From positions 1-39,034 of the IMG/VR virus record IMGVR_UViG_3300031576_000163: a DNA stretch of 39,034 nt, one strand, 5' to 3'. The DNA is from a virus. Shown piece by piece: positions 17,345-24,136 of the stretch; within the stretch, counting starts at the first letter, position 1, and each line of letters begins with the position of its first letter. The position numbers and the translations under genes were made by a program. The notes beneath the pieces are model-generated. The model was not told the DNA's origin, did no database searches, and saw only the letters and a list, made by a program, of their open reading frames with translations.

Positions 17345-17688
17345 TTTGCCACTCCTATTATCACTCCTGTTACCAATGTACCAGCTAAAGCCCCTAATAC
17401 AAACCAAAACATTCCTCCGCCTCCATTAGATTGCTCTAATTCTGTTGTGTGTTGTTTATATAGATCTAAATGTTTATTTTGAGTGTTAATGAGGTAATCT
17501 TTAGCGTCTGTATTAGCTTTGCACGATGTGAGCGCCTTATCACAAGATTTAAGTAGATCAATTAGTTCCTTCGTCTCCATTGGACTTAGGATTGGATCCG
17601 ATGCCCAGCTTACGGAGAAGCTCAACAGAAGCTGTCCTAAGAGCATCATATTCACTGCTATCTTTTTTAAATTGCTCTGAAGATGCAT
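17341..17688 (-). CDS. Secreted coiled-coil membrane protein (spanin-cluster member)
   Basis: 115 residues from the ATG at 17688; other in-frame starts at 17709 and 17649 are possible and ribosome sites are weak. The N-terminus has basic residues (NLKK) then a hydrophobic core ending SFSVSWASDP, a probable signal peptide. Then comes ELIDLLKSCDKALTSCKA, a motif seen in phage proteins next to spanins, a coiled-coil region, and a C-terminal membrane helix (FWFVLGALAGTLVTGVIIGV). The first part is nested in another frame inside the preceding gene. It probably takes part in envelope disruption. Confidence 0.6.
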   Translation of the reverse strand: MHLQSNLKKIAVNMMLLGQLLLSFSVSWASDPILSPMETKELIDLLKSCDKALTSCKANTDAKDYLINTQNKHLDLYKQHTTELEQSNGGGGMFWFVLGALAGTLVTGVIIGVAK

Positions 17689-17848
17689 TCTCAAGTTTTT
17701 TTGCTTCATTTGATTCTTGCTCCATATCTTTTTCTTTAATATCAAATTCTAACTTTTGTACTTCTTTCTTCTTTCTATTATACAAATAATAGAACAAAGA
17801 AGCTAGTCCTATTGCTATAAGTGATAAATATCCCATAAAATTAACCAT
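17558..17848 (-). CDS. i-spanin-like membrane protein
   Basis: 96 residues: an N-terminal transmembrane helix (about 5-22, MGYLSLIAIGLASLFYYLY), a basic stop-transfer NRKKK, then a charged coiled coil (about 30-75). That is the topology of inner-membrane spanin subunits, which span the periplasm to fuse inner and outer membranes at lysis. The gene has another gene nested in a different frame over its 3' half, as in Rz/Rz1 systems. The ATG overlaps the end of the 44-residue holin-like gene. The partner with a lipobox is not present in the nested gene, so the exact spanin arrangement is uncertain. Confidence 0.6.
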   Translation of the reverse strand: MVNFMGYLSLIAIGLASLFYYLYNRKKKEVQKLEFDIKEKDMEQESNEAKKLENASSEQFKKDSSEYDALRTASVELLRKLGIGSNPKSNGDEGTN

Positions 17849-17975
17849 TTACGTTTAATGCAAGAGCTATTAAAGAAGCTCCTAATCCTATTATACTATA
17901 AGTAAGATCGTGTTTTATAGCTCCTAGGAAAGAAAAAACTAAGGAAAATATGCAAAATGCTATTTGTATCATCAT
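17841..17975 (-). CDS. 44-residue two-helix membrane protein (holin-like)
   Basis: MMIQIAFCIFSLVFSFLG, a short polar turn (AIKHDLTY), then SIIGLGASLIALAL: two transmembrane helices with a small loop, the topology of class II/III holin-like proteins. It begins inside an ATGA overlap with the phosphatase gene and ends 2 nt before the gene for the i-spanin-like protein overlaps. Too short for routine gene finders, but the perfect stop/start coupling on both sides supports it. If real, it would start lysis by permeabilising the inner membrane. Confidence 0.65.
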   Translation of the reverse strand: MMIQIAFCIFSLVFSFLGAIKHDLTYSIIGLGASLIALALNVNG

Positions 17976-18343
17976 TTATTATTCCATCCTCTTGTACCAT
18001 CAGGTAATATGTGTTCACCCATCCAAGTGGAACAATCTAAATCATCTATATACCATTTTGGCTTACACATTACTGTTGCCACATATTTCTGCAATTTTAG
18101 CTTCTTTACTACTGCTTCTGCCCATTCAGCTCCACCTTGACTCCATACTATCACAGCATGTCCTCTTATATAATGCCTTTTAATTTGTTTAATAAGATCG
18201 TAATTTGGATATACTTCCATATTTCCGTATTGACAGTCTAATTCAATAGGAGTTCCAGTATATCCTTTTATAGGTTTCTCCCAATAAATCAATGTTTCGT
18301 CCACATCTATCATCACTACATTATCGTTTCTAGGTACAATCAT
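17972..18343 (-). CDS. HAD-superfamily phosphatase-like protein
   Basis: 123 residues from the ATG at 18343 (a TTG further up lies inside the preceding gene). Motif I is IDVDETLIYW (Asp13 nucleophile, Asp15), motif II is HAVIVWSQGGAEWAE (Ser), and the acidic motif IV is KPKWYIDDLDCS. The cap is minimal, as in small HAD and polynucleotide-kinase-type phosphatase domains. The substrate could be a nucleotide or a nucleic-acid end; no kinase domain is attached. It is coupled downstream to the holin-like gene by ATGA. Confidence 0.75.
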   Translation of the reverse strand: MIVPRNDNVVMIDVDETLIYWEKPIKGYTGTPIELDCQYGNMEVYPNYDLIKQIKRHYIRGHAVIVWSQGGAEWAEAVVKKLKLQKYVATVMCKPKWYIDDLDCSTWMGEHILPDGTRGWNNK

Positions 18344-18351
18344 ATATCTGT

Positions 18352-18756
18352 TTATTCTCTTAATAAATTCCAAGCTTCTTTATATTGATTATATTTAGAA
18401 TCAGTGTAGCCAATGCCTATTCCTGTTTTATTTAAGATTTCTTTCATAGGTATTATATACCATTCATTTAAAGGCACCACCTGAATGGCCAGTATATCAA
18501 AATCATTTTCCTGATAAGCTCCGCCAGTTCGCTTAGATCCTGGTAAAGACTTTACAATATTGATTTGATACACCCCTCTTCTAGAATGCATTCCATGACT
18601 GGTACTTTTTATTTGCACTCTTTTTACTATTCCCTCTTTTTCTACAATAAAATCATAGGTCTGATTATCACCAAAGGGCTTCGACACCACGTATTCTCGT
18701 TTAGTGGCCTCCACTTGAAACATCATTTCTGCTAATTCGCCCTTTACTTTTGACAT
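18352..18756 (-). CDS. PDDEXK-family endonuclease-like protein
   Basis: 134 residues. The sequence follows the pattern of the PDDEXK_5-type group: KGELAEMMFQVEATKREYVVS (Glu in the first helix), KPFGDNQTYDFIVE (catalytic Asp), GIVKRVQIKSTS (Q-x-K in place of E-x-K), and a DFDILAIQVVPLNEWYIIPM strand pair. Members of this group are predicted metal-dependent nucleases, some close to resolvases. It could process replication intermediates or act on host DNA. The HNH gene lies immediately upstream (6 nt). Confidence 0.75.
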   Translation of the reverse strand: MSKVKGELAEMMFQVEATKREYVVSKPFGDNQTYDFIVEKEGIVKRVQIKSTSHGMHSRRGVYQINIVKSLPGSKRTGGAYQENDFDILAIQVVPLNEWYIIPMKEILNKTGIGIGYTDSKYNQYKEAWNLLRE

Positions 18757-18762
18757 ATTGTT

Positions 18763-19065
18763 TTATCTTTTTTTATTCTCTTTTAAAGTTTTTTTCTTAT
18801 GGCACACTTTACACAAGATTTGATACCCATCCACAGAGCAAAACAAGCGAGATATATAAATGTCCCAGGTAAGAAAACCATCACTACTATCAATAACAGA
18901 TTGGATATGATCCCTTTGTACTTCTTTTCTTTTAAAAGATTTTTTACATTTTGCGCATTCATATTGGTCTACTCCTCTTTTTGCTTTTTTTAAAGCAGCA
19001 TATGCTGGAGGCCATTTATAACTAATTCGTCTAAGTTGCCCAATAAACCATCTTTGAAATTGCAT
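18763..19065 (-). CDS. HNH endonuclease
   Basis: 100 residues. It has CAKCKKSF, a VQRDHIQSV motif with the first catalytic His, and LCKVCHKKKT with the second zinc pair and the final HNH His, giving the usual beta-beta-alpha-metal plan with a structural zinc. The N-terminal RRISYKWPPAYAALKKAKR is shared by a common phage subgroup. Free-standing HNH proteins may nick or cut DNA in packaging or as homing enzymes; no intron is seen. The ATG overlaps the stop of the upstream gene as TAATG. Confidence 0.85.
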   Translation of the reverse strand: MQFQRWFIGQLRRISYKWPPAYAALKKAKRGVDQYECAKCKKSFKRKEVQRDHIQSVIDSSDGFLTWDIYISRLFCSVDGYQILCKVCHKKKTLKENKKR

Positions 19066-19283
19066 TAATGTTTTTCATTACTTTCTGGAATAATAGAAGT
19101 AAGATTAATATGTATTCCAAGAGCTTCAATATTTTCTATAGTGAGCTTATTTTCAATAAGTTCATAATAAATAATATCATAAGATGCCTGCCAATTAATA
19201 GCTCCATTCACCCCCTTAGCAAAATTTGTAAGAAATGTTGCATATTGTCTTACGTCTTCATTATTATCATAATCATTTAACAT
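19065..19283 (-). CDS. Hypothetical small protein
   Basis: 72 residues, acidic and soluble, with no membrane segment or known motif (contains VRQYATFLTNFAKGVNGAINW and IENIEALGIHINL). It is linked to its neighbours by short overlaps (11 nt with the GroES-like gene and TAATG with HNH). The overlaps argue for a real gene; function unknown. Confidence 0.65.
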   Translation of the reverse strand: MLNDYDNNEDVRQYATFLTNFAKGVNGAINWQASYDIIYYELIENKLTIENIEALGIHINLTSIIPESNEKH

Positions 19284-19713
19284 TTTCTTTTTTTTCTTCT
19301 TCTAAAAGAGACATGGCTGTTTTATAAGCATTCTCTCCAAAGAATCTCATTTGTATTTCGCTTTCTCTTATCATTCCTAAAACTGTAGTGCCGCTACTAA
19401 CTAAAGGGCCAAAATAAGAAATGCGTCTCACTGCATGTTGACCTATTAGCACTATGTCGCCCATCTCCACTTCAAGCGGTACGGGTTGATTCTCTTCATC
19501 ATAAAATCCTTCTCCTATTAGCAGCACTCTAGCAAATAGCGGTCTATCTACAAATACACCATCGACAGATTTTTTAAATTCTGTGGGAATGATAATACCC
19601 TTAGTTTTTATTTCTTTCGTTTCCAATATCTCTACTAGAATACAATCGCCTATAAGCCGAAACAATGGCTGACGCTGTAGATTTAATTTTTTAAAAGCAT
19701 TTAAAAAACTCAT
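19273..19713 (-). CDS. GroES-like co-chaperonin
   Basis: 146 residues. After a 20-residue leader, the core has the GroES layout: IGDCILVEILETKEIKTKGIIIPTE at the start (like the GDRVVV...GGIIIP pattern), ARVLLIGEG, VEMGDIVLIGQHAVRRIS, and LGMIRESEIQM at the end (like ILRESDIL). The mobile-loop region (about 46-60) is present. Phage co-chaperonins replace or adapt host GroES for capsid folding, as T4 gp31 does; that function is inferred by family. It is larger than the roughly 95 residues of bacterial GroES because of both tails. Confidence 0.7.
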   Translation of the reverse strand: MSFLNAFKKLNLQRQPLFRLIGDCILVEILETKEIKTKGIIIPTEFKKSVDGVFVDRPLFARVLLIGEGFYDEENQPVPLEVEMGDIVLIGQHAVRRISYFGPLVSSGTTVLGMIRESEIQMRFFGENAYKTAMSLLEEEKKENVK

Positions 19714-19724
19714 ATATTTTCTAT

Positions 19725-20444
19725 TTATGCTGCGATTTTTTCGAGAATAGTTTTAACTTCTTCAATACTCGTGGGTTTAATATATGCTCTCGCAGTATCG
19801 AGTTTTTCCCAGCCCATGATTGAAAGTAGAGTAAATTCATCAAGTCCTTGTTTATAGAAAAACGTTGCTGCCAATTTTCGGAGATCATGCGGCTTAATAC
19901 CAATTCTTTTAATTGCTCGTAAAAATGTTGCGTAAGATTTTTTATAATCAGGCCCTGGAATCTCGGGTTTATAGATAATTCGTGGTTTATTACCTTTGCC
20001 GCATATAGAGCTTGTGCTACTGCAGTACGTGAACGATTCCTTCCATCTAAGGCCGCTGTAAAGAATTTCCAATGCTTTTCTTTTAATTGCTTGATCAGAT
20101 ATGTTCTGTATTCTTTCTTTTGCTTCTTCAAATGTAATAGTAGGGAATTTTCTTTGGTATACATATTTAAATAATCTCCTATTTTCGTCTTTAAATATTT
20201 TATAAGAATTGGGCGACTGCATACGTTCGTTCCTTATAGCCCAATCGACAAAAACTACCACTCTTGTCCAATAAGTGGTACGGGTATAGGGGGAAAAATG
20301 TTCTATAGCTTTCCATAGAATCTCGGGATGATGAGGCACTAAATAAGAAATAATAGATAATAGTCTACTTCGTTCAGATCGTTTAGTAGATTCTGACCAG
20401 GATAGATCCCTAGATTTTAAATAATCTAAAGCAATAGATAACAT
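19725..20444 (-). CDS. int: Tyrosine recombinase / integrase
   Basis: 239 residues. Catalytic residues are all visible: Arg133 in YSGLRWKE, Lys150 in CGKGNKPR, His186 and Arg189 in KPHDLRKLAA, Trp212 in IMGWEKLD, and the nucleophile Tyr221 in ARAYIKP. An N-terminal SAM-like core-binding helix bundle (about 1-100) precedes the catalytic domain, but the arm-binding domain of lambda-type integrases is missing, so it is compact like Xer or phage-satellite recombinases. It probably integrates the phage or resolves dimers. I found no attachment site. Its start overlaps the TAA of the upstream gene (TAATG). Confidence 0.85.
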   Translation of the reverse strand: MLSIALDYLKSRDLSWSESTKRSERSRLLSIISYLVPHHPEILWKAIEHFSPYTRTTYWTRVVVFVDWAIRNERMQSPNSYKIFKDENRRLFKYVYQRKFPTITFEEAKERIQNISDQAIKRKALEILYSGLRWKESFTYCSSTSSICGKGNKPRIIYKPEIPGPDYKKSYATFLRAIKRIGIKPHDLRKLAATFFYKQGLDEFTLLSIMGWEKLDTARAYIKPTSIEEVKTILEKIAA

Positions 20445-20827
20445 TATTTCACCTTATGTATTTGGCTTGTTGTTTGATCTAAACCGGCAGCTGTAATAAT
20501 ATAACTAATACCTTTTTGTGTAGTAGAATTTGCATCTACAATAGAATTAGTTTTTTCCATTAAAGAATTAAGAGAATTAGACATGGAATCTAGTCTAACA
20601 GAAACAGGGGATAAATCAGTAGCTTCCATTTCTGGGGCTTTTTTATCTTTAATAGCTATAGCCATATGCTCCACACCATTACCTAAAAAGAAACCCACTC
20701 CAATGAATTTTAATAATTCAAGTAAATTGGTTGATAAGCCATTTTTTGCCACGCTGTCCACCACTACTCCTATAGCCACTACCAACATTCCTAAAAATAT
20801 TTTCCTTCCACCTAATTTCTCAATCAT
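20444..20827 (-). CDS. Membrane protein with coiled-coil tail
   Basis: 127 residues: two likely membrane helices near the N-terminus (IFLGMLVVAIGVVVDSVA about 10-27; LLKFIGVGFFLGNGVEHMAIA about 38-58), then a soluble, probably coiled-coil, tail (SVRLDSMSNSLNSLMEKTNS). This resembles holin-like or antiholin-like proteins, but it is next to the integrase, not the lysis cluster. The ATG is 4 nt inside the preceding gene. Confidence 0.6.
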   Translation of the reverse strand: MIEKLGGRKIFLGMLVVAIGVVVDSVAKNGLSTNLLELLKFIGVGFFLGNGVEHMAIAIKDKKAPEMEATDLSPVSVRLDSMSNSLNSLMEKTNSIVDANSTTQKGISYIITAAGLDQTTSQIHKVK

Positions 20828-21144
20828 TCCTTTTTCTCCTCAATAACATTGTAAGTAAAATTGTATGTATTTCCTAAATTAAGCTTATTTAAAAACTCTC
20901 TAAAAGTCAAGCCTCTTGGATGCCAAAATAATCCTAATTCATTCAGCATATTACAAGCCCATAAACTAGATTCTAATGTATCTCTGGATAGATAAATACA
21001 TCCCATATCTAATTTATTAGTAATAGTATCTAAAGTATTTGATGTATCTGTAAATCCAATTTCTTCAGACTGTGCTGCTCTATAGATATTATAAAGCAAC
21101 ACAGCTGAAGTTAGAAGATTTATTTTAAATTCTTTATTAGTCAT
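20824..21144 (-). CDS. Hypothetical protein
   Basis: 106 residues from the ATG at 21144, which overlaps the end of the upstream gene by 8 nt; a longer in-frame version is possible but would run far into that gene. The protein is mixed, mostly helical, with the block GFTDTSNTLDTITNKLDMGCIYLSRDTLESSLW and an acidic end (VIEEKKE). No family recognised. It lies between the membrane protein and a small gene in the integrase-side cluster. Confidence 0.6.
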   Translation of the reverse strand: MTNKEFKINLLTSAVLLYNIYRAAQSEEIGFTDTSNTLDTITNKLDMGCIYLSRDTLESSLWACNMLNELGLFWHPRGLTFREFLNKLNLGNTYNFTYNVIEEKKE

Positions 21145-21403
21145 ATGATGCTGGGGTGAACTTCTTTTTAAAACCTTCGTTTTGTTCTTGTTTCTCTCTA
21201 ACCATAATAGCCCCATTTAAATGTTCCTGTTCGCCTTTTTTTCCTACGCTCACTACTACTACAACGCCTTTAGTACAATTGGAAGCTTGTTTAAATTGTT
21301 CAAAAAAAGATACAGCTGAATCCTTATTTAATCTTAAAACCAAGACATCATTATCTTGTTTTTTAAATTTCGATACACTACTAAATTTAAACCAATTTGA
21401 CAT
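21137..21403 (-). CDS. Hypothetical small protein
   Basis: 88 residues, beginning MSNWFKFSSVSKFKKQ with a beta-rich middle (VLVLRLNKD, GVVVVVSVG) and a basic C-terminus (EGFKKKFTPASYD). The alternation of beta strands and basic residues would suit a nucleic-acid-binding or SSB-like accessory protein, but no motif proves it. GGAG precedes the ATG, and the next gene downstream overlaps by 8 nt. Confidence 0.6.
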   Translation of the reverse strand: MSNWFKFSSVSKFKKQDNDVLVLRLNKDSAVSFFEQFKQASNCTKGVVVVVSVGKKGEQEHLNGAIMVREKQEQNEGFKKKFTPASYD

Positions 21404-21404
21404 T

Positions 21405-21587
21405 TTATTCTCCTTTTATTTTTCTTTCTATTTCTTCTAAAGACTCTTTTACTGGAAGCATGGCGCCTCCATTAAAAAGAACTAAACAAGCTTTATGAGT
21501 GGCACTATAATAAAAAGCCGCTACAAGATCTTTAACGATCATAACGCTTTCGTTTAAATTTGCATGTGTAAGAGATATTAATTTCAT
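21405..21587 (-). CDS. FlbD-like small protein
   Basis: 60 residues. The pattern MKLISLTHANLNESVMI, AAFYYSATHKACLVLFNGG and LPVKESLEEIERKI follows the short FlbD-like beta-hairpin/helix plan found in many phage genomes. The function in phages is unknown. Another protein of similar size and plan is encoded at 24370-24594. Confidence 0.6.
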   Translation of the reverse strand: MKLISLTHANLNESVMIVKDLVAAFYYSATHKACLVLFNGGAMLPVKESLEEIERKIKGE

Positions 21588-21886
21588 ATCTTTTCTATTG
21601 ATAAAAGTTTTCCTTGAAGATCAAGAAGCATTTCTTTTTCATCTCTAACCAATTCATAAAAAGCTTCATTTTCTTGTTTAGGCTCTAATTGGTCTAATGT
21701 TAAAGATAACTTTGATATATTAGAAGATATAAGTAATTTAAGAAATTCATAATCTAAAACATTAAAATTATAATTAATTTGTTTAATTTTTTTATGAAGA
21801 CTTATAGCAGAAGGATGTAATAAATCTTTAGTTTTTGAAGCCATCCAATTTAATTCTTCTTCTGTTATGTCTATTGTATTATCCAT
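21584..21886 (-). CDS. Hypothetical helical protein
   Basis: 100 residues from the ATG at 21886, which overlaps the stop of the upstream gene; an in-frame TTG at 21904 would add six residues. The product is helical and acidic, with several leucine-rich stretches (LDYEFLKLLISSNISKLSLTL, EKEMLLDLQGKLLSI). No membrane segment. The tight overlaps on both sides support coding; function unknown. Confidence 0.65.
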   Translation of the reverse strand: MDNTIDITEEELNWMASKTKDLLHPSAISLHKKIKQINYNFNVLDYEFLKLLISSNISKLSLTLDQLEPKQENEAFYELVRDEKEMLLDLQGKLLSIEKI

Positions 21887-22046
21887 TGTTTTTGTAGTGT
21901 TCAAGATCTTGATCCAATCTTTTTAATTCATTTCGAAAAAATAGCGTATCTAAAAGAGCATCTGAGTCTTCTGCTTCTTTTAAATTTTTTTCTATTTCAT
22001 CTCTTTTCTTTATCATTTCTATTAAATAAAAATCAGTTAAAATCAT
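21879..22046 (-). CDS. Small coiled-coil protein
   Basis: 55 residues: MILTDFYLIEMIKKRDEIEK then a charged helix continuing to LKRLDQDLEHYKNNG, predicted as one long coiled coil. Coupled upstream by ATGA with the nuclease gene and overlapping the next gene by 8 nt. Its length is below common cut-offs, but both junctions are tight. Function unknown. Confidence 0.65.
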   Translation of the reverse strand: MILTDFYLIEMIKKRDEIEKNLKEAEDSDALLDTLFFRNELKRLDQDLEHYKNNG

Positions 22047-23137
22047 AATTTAGTCCTTTTTAATACTAAAGCCGTCTTTAATTGTTTTACCATATATATA
22101 TAACCGTTGTCAAGGGATAATTTATTTACTTTTTCATTTAATAATATAGCTATAATTTTTTCTTCTACCTCTATCTTTCTTTTCGAAGCCTCTGTTAAAT
22201 CCTGATATTCTTTAAACATTTCTATAAGTAGGTTTTTATTTTTAAGTTTGTTTATATTCTTGGGCCAAGATTTAGAAGGAAATGTATTAAACCATTCTTT
22301 TAAAGTATCCTTATCTCCCCAGCATTGTTTAGAGTAAGGGCAAAAAGCACATCTCATTGATCCTAAGGTATAATCTCTAGGCACATCAATAGGATTTTTT
22401 GTTGATTCTATAGTATTATAAATAAATGTAAATTTTTCTTTTAATTGTTGAAAAAGCTTTTCAGAAGGTTTAAATCTAATCTCATAATGTCTAGAATCAT
22501 TTTTATTATATTTGTATATAGATCCAAAACTAACTTCACGTTGTTTAAAAAAATTAGAACAACAATAAGCATTAAGTTGATGAAAATTATCTTCTAAAAA
22601 TGGGTCTTTAATTTCAAACAAAAATTTTTCTAAATCTTCTGCATAAAAAGATGTGTCGCTTATAAGTGACAAAGATGACAGAGTTTTAAATTTCTCTAAT
22701 GTGGCATCCCATTTAGATTTATAAAAAGCAGAAAATTTATCTCCAGAAGATTTTATATCTATCACTCCTTTCCATTCCGGTGTATACACCACACCGTCTA
22801 CAGAGCCCTCGATTAAATCTTTTCCTATAGAAAACAAAGTAACTATTTGTTGTTTATATTTTATATCAAACTTTTTACATAAATCAAAATTCTTAAATGC
22901 ACTATATTCTATACTATGTCCTAAATTCAATAATCTATATATTTTAGGTTCTTGGGGATTTATAGTATATGTAGCATATTTTTTATATTGCATAAGTTCA
23001 TATGCAAGTTTTCTTGAACAATGGCCAGCTGAAGAGGGGCGTAGTGGATAGAATTCTCGCTTCGATTCTTTTAAATGTATTTTTATGGCTTCATCTAATA
23101 TATCAGTGATGCCTTCTTTAGGTCCTGGAATATTCAT
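22043..23137 (-). CDS. PD-(D/E)XK nuclease with Fe-S cysteines (Cas4/AddB-like)
   Basis: 364 residues. The nuclease core is visible: GHCSRKLAY with Cys40, then IEGSVDGVV (Asp114), GVIDIKSS (Asp127 and Lys129), and the QxxxY motif FHQLNAYC (Gln187, Tyr191). The C-terminal cluster Cys263-x2-Cys266-x5-Cys272 (RCAFCPYSKQC) completes four cysteines with Cys40, the signature of 4Fe-4S clusters of Cas4/AddB-type exonucleases. Such enzymes resect DNA ends in recombination and replication; here it sits with MazG-like and other DNA-metabolism genes. The residues after 275 form a helical extension of unknown function. No cas1 or cas2 neighbour exists, so a CRISPR role is not indicated. Confidence 0.85.
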   Translation of the reverse strand: MNIPGPKEGITDILDEAIKIHLKESKREFYPLRPSSAGHCSRKLAYELMQYKKYATYTINPQEPKIYRLLNLGHSIEYSAFKNFDLCKKFDIKYKQQIVTLFSIGKDLIEGSVDGVVYTPEWKGVIDIKSSGDKFSAFYKSKWDATLEKFKTLSSLSLISDTSFYAEDLEKFLFEIKDPFLEDNFHQLNAYCCSNFFKQREVSFGSIYKYNKNDSRHYEIRFKPSEKLFQQLKEKFTFIYNTIESTKNPIDVPRDYTLGSMRCAFCPYSKQCWGDKDTLKEWFNTFPSKSWPKNINKLKNKNLLIEMFKEYQDLTEASKRKIEVEEKIIAILLNEKVNKLSLDNGYIYMVKQLKTALVLKRTKL

Positions 23138-23163
23138 TTTTACTTTCTATATATTTTAATCTT

Positions 23164-23409
23164 TTAAAGATGATACTTAAAATCAGGATCTCCTTCTTGA
23201 ATAAGTCTAACAGCCATTGCTATAGCTTGAATAGATTCTTTTATAATATTTTTCTTTGTACCTTTTCCTTGATGATAATCCATCATAGCTTTTGTAACTT
23301 CACCTGATTCTTCGTTAAAAGCCGCCAATAAATGTTTATTAGACGGGAATTTATTTCTAGCATAATAAATTTCTTTATTAACTTTTTTAAAAATAGTTTC
23401 AATTTTCAT
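23164..23409 (-). CDS. MazG-like pyrophosphohydrolase family protein
   Basis: 81 residues. The block LLAAFNEESGEVTKAMMDY contains the Glu-rich E-x-x-E helix of MazG/all-alpha NTP pyrophosphohydrolases, and KESIQAIAMAVRLIQEG is the second helix, where the expected E-x-x-D has become E-x-x-Q. Members hydrolyse non-canonical or excess NTPs, including ppGpp in some phages. Loss of the Asp may reduce activity. Together with the diphosphohydrolase-like gene at 24800 it suggests nucleotide-pool control. Confidence 0.7.
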   Translation of the reverse strand: MKIETIFKKVNKEIYYARNKFPSNKHLLAAFNEESGEVTKAMMDYHQGKGTKKNIIKESIQAIAMAVRLIQEGDPDFKYHL

Positions 23410-23596
23410 TCTTCACCTCAAACCCAGGAATATAAGAATGCCTTAAAATATATAATTCAAGCGCTTTAAATTTAATAAGATCAATATAAGATACATCTAA
23501 AAATGAAGAATCAGACTTTTCTTTAAAAAGTCTAATAGCAATATCGTGTATATTTGATATATCTTTTTGTGTTATAAATAGCTTTTGCTTTTCCAT
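23399..23596 (-). CDS. Hypothetical small protein
   Basis: 65 residues from the ATG at 23596, placed 5 nt after AAGGA; longer starts lie in the transglycosylase gene. The product is mixed helical (KQKLFITQKDISNIHDIA, DLIKFKALELYILRHSYI) with no motif. It overlaps the upstream transglycosylase-like gene by 65 nt and the downstream MazG-like gene by 11 nt. Function unknown. Confidence 0.55.
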   Translation of the reverse strand: MEKQKLFITQKDISNIHDIAIRLFKEKSDSSFLDVSYIDLIKFKALELYILRHSYIPGFEVKNEN

Positions 23597-23948
23597 ATTC
23601 ATCCTTAACTTTTTGTATATAATCTGGATTGATATTAAGTTTACATTTACCAGCATTATAAGCACTCACTATACAATCTGAATTCATAGGATACCGATCT
23701 TGTTGCCATTTTAAATATTGTGCTGCGTAATAAATATTATTAATAGGATCTTGCAATTCTTTTTTAGTTATATTTTTTTTAAACATTCGTGCTGTATCCA
23801 ATTTTATTTGGCATACTCCATAAGAGGCATTTCCATAATCTTTTAAATTATCTATATTTTGAAAATTAGTTTCAACAGAACACACTGCATATAATAAGAT
23901 AGGACAAATTTTTATATTATAAGAAATAATAGCTATAGCTTCAGTCAT
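23532..23948 (-). CDS. Lytic transglycosylase-like (SLT) protein
   Basis: 138 residues from the ATG at 23948, which lies 2 nt after the preceding TAA. SLT-type motifs are present: YAVCSVETNF with the catalytic Glu26, YGVCQIKLDTAR (G-x-x-Q), NNIYYAAQYLKW, and IVSAYNAGK. No clear signal peptide, although the N-terminus is hydrophobic (IAIISYNIKICPILLY). It would cleave peptidoglycan glycan strands, either for entry (virion-associated) or lysis. A second cell-wall enzyme, the M15 peptidase, is at 28570. Confidence 0.75.
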   Translation of the reverse strand: MTEAIAIISYNIKICPILLYAVCSVETNFQNIDNLKDYGNASYGVCQIKLDTARMFKKNITKKELQDPINNIYYAAQYLKWQQDRYPMNSDCIVSAYNAGKCKLNINPDYIQKVKDEYGKAKAIYNTKRYIKYTRYCY

Positions 23949-23950
23949 AA

Positions 23951-24136
23951 TTAATCCCAAACAGATTTCCGACCATCGGGCCAAGTATAATCGGTTTCTC
24001 CAACCGTTAATTTTTCTTTTTTACAGCTCTTGCAAATCTCTTTCCAAGCTGTAATAGGATAAGAAACTAGCTTAGCTCCCGCTTTGCTGCAACATTCTAT
24101 ACATTGAGGCCATTCAAGTTTAGTAAACATCTCCAT
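23951..24136 (-). CDS. Small zinc-finger-like protein
   Basis: 61 residues from the ATG at 24136 (an ATG two codons later is also possible). Two cysteine pairs, CIECC and CKSCK, 21 residues apart can form a zinc ribbon. The ending DYTWPDGRKSVWD is Trp-rich. It overlaps the stop of the DUF6899 gene and precedes the transglycosylase-like gene by 2 nt. Possibly a nucleic-acid- or protein-binding adaptor; no family named. Confidence 0.6.
   Translation of the reverse strand: MEMFTKLEWPQCIECCSKAGAKLVSYPITAWKEICKSCKKEKLTVGETDYTWPDGRKSVWD

Noticed and set aside
19721-20164. 147-codon frame inside the integrase gene in another frame.
   Set aside because: The integrase frame carries all catalytic residues; this one has none and no ribosome site.
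19725-20444. tRNA-derived attachment site near the integrase.
   Set aside because: No cloverleaf or T-loop consensus was found by eye around the gene.
22043-23137. CRISPR adaptation module, because of the Cas4-like nuclease.
   Set aside because: No cas1, cas2 or repeat array is present.
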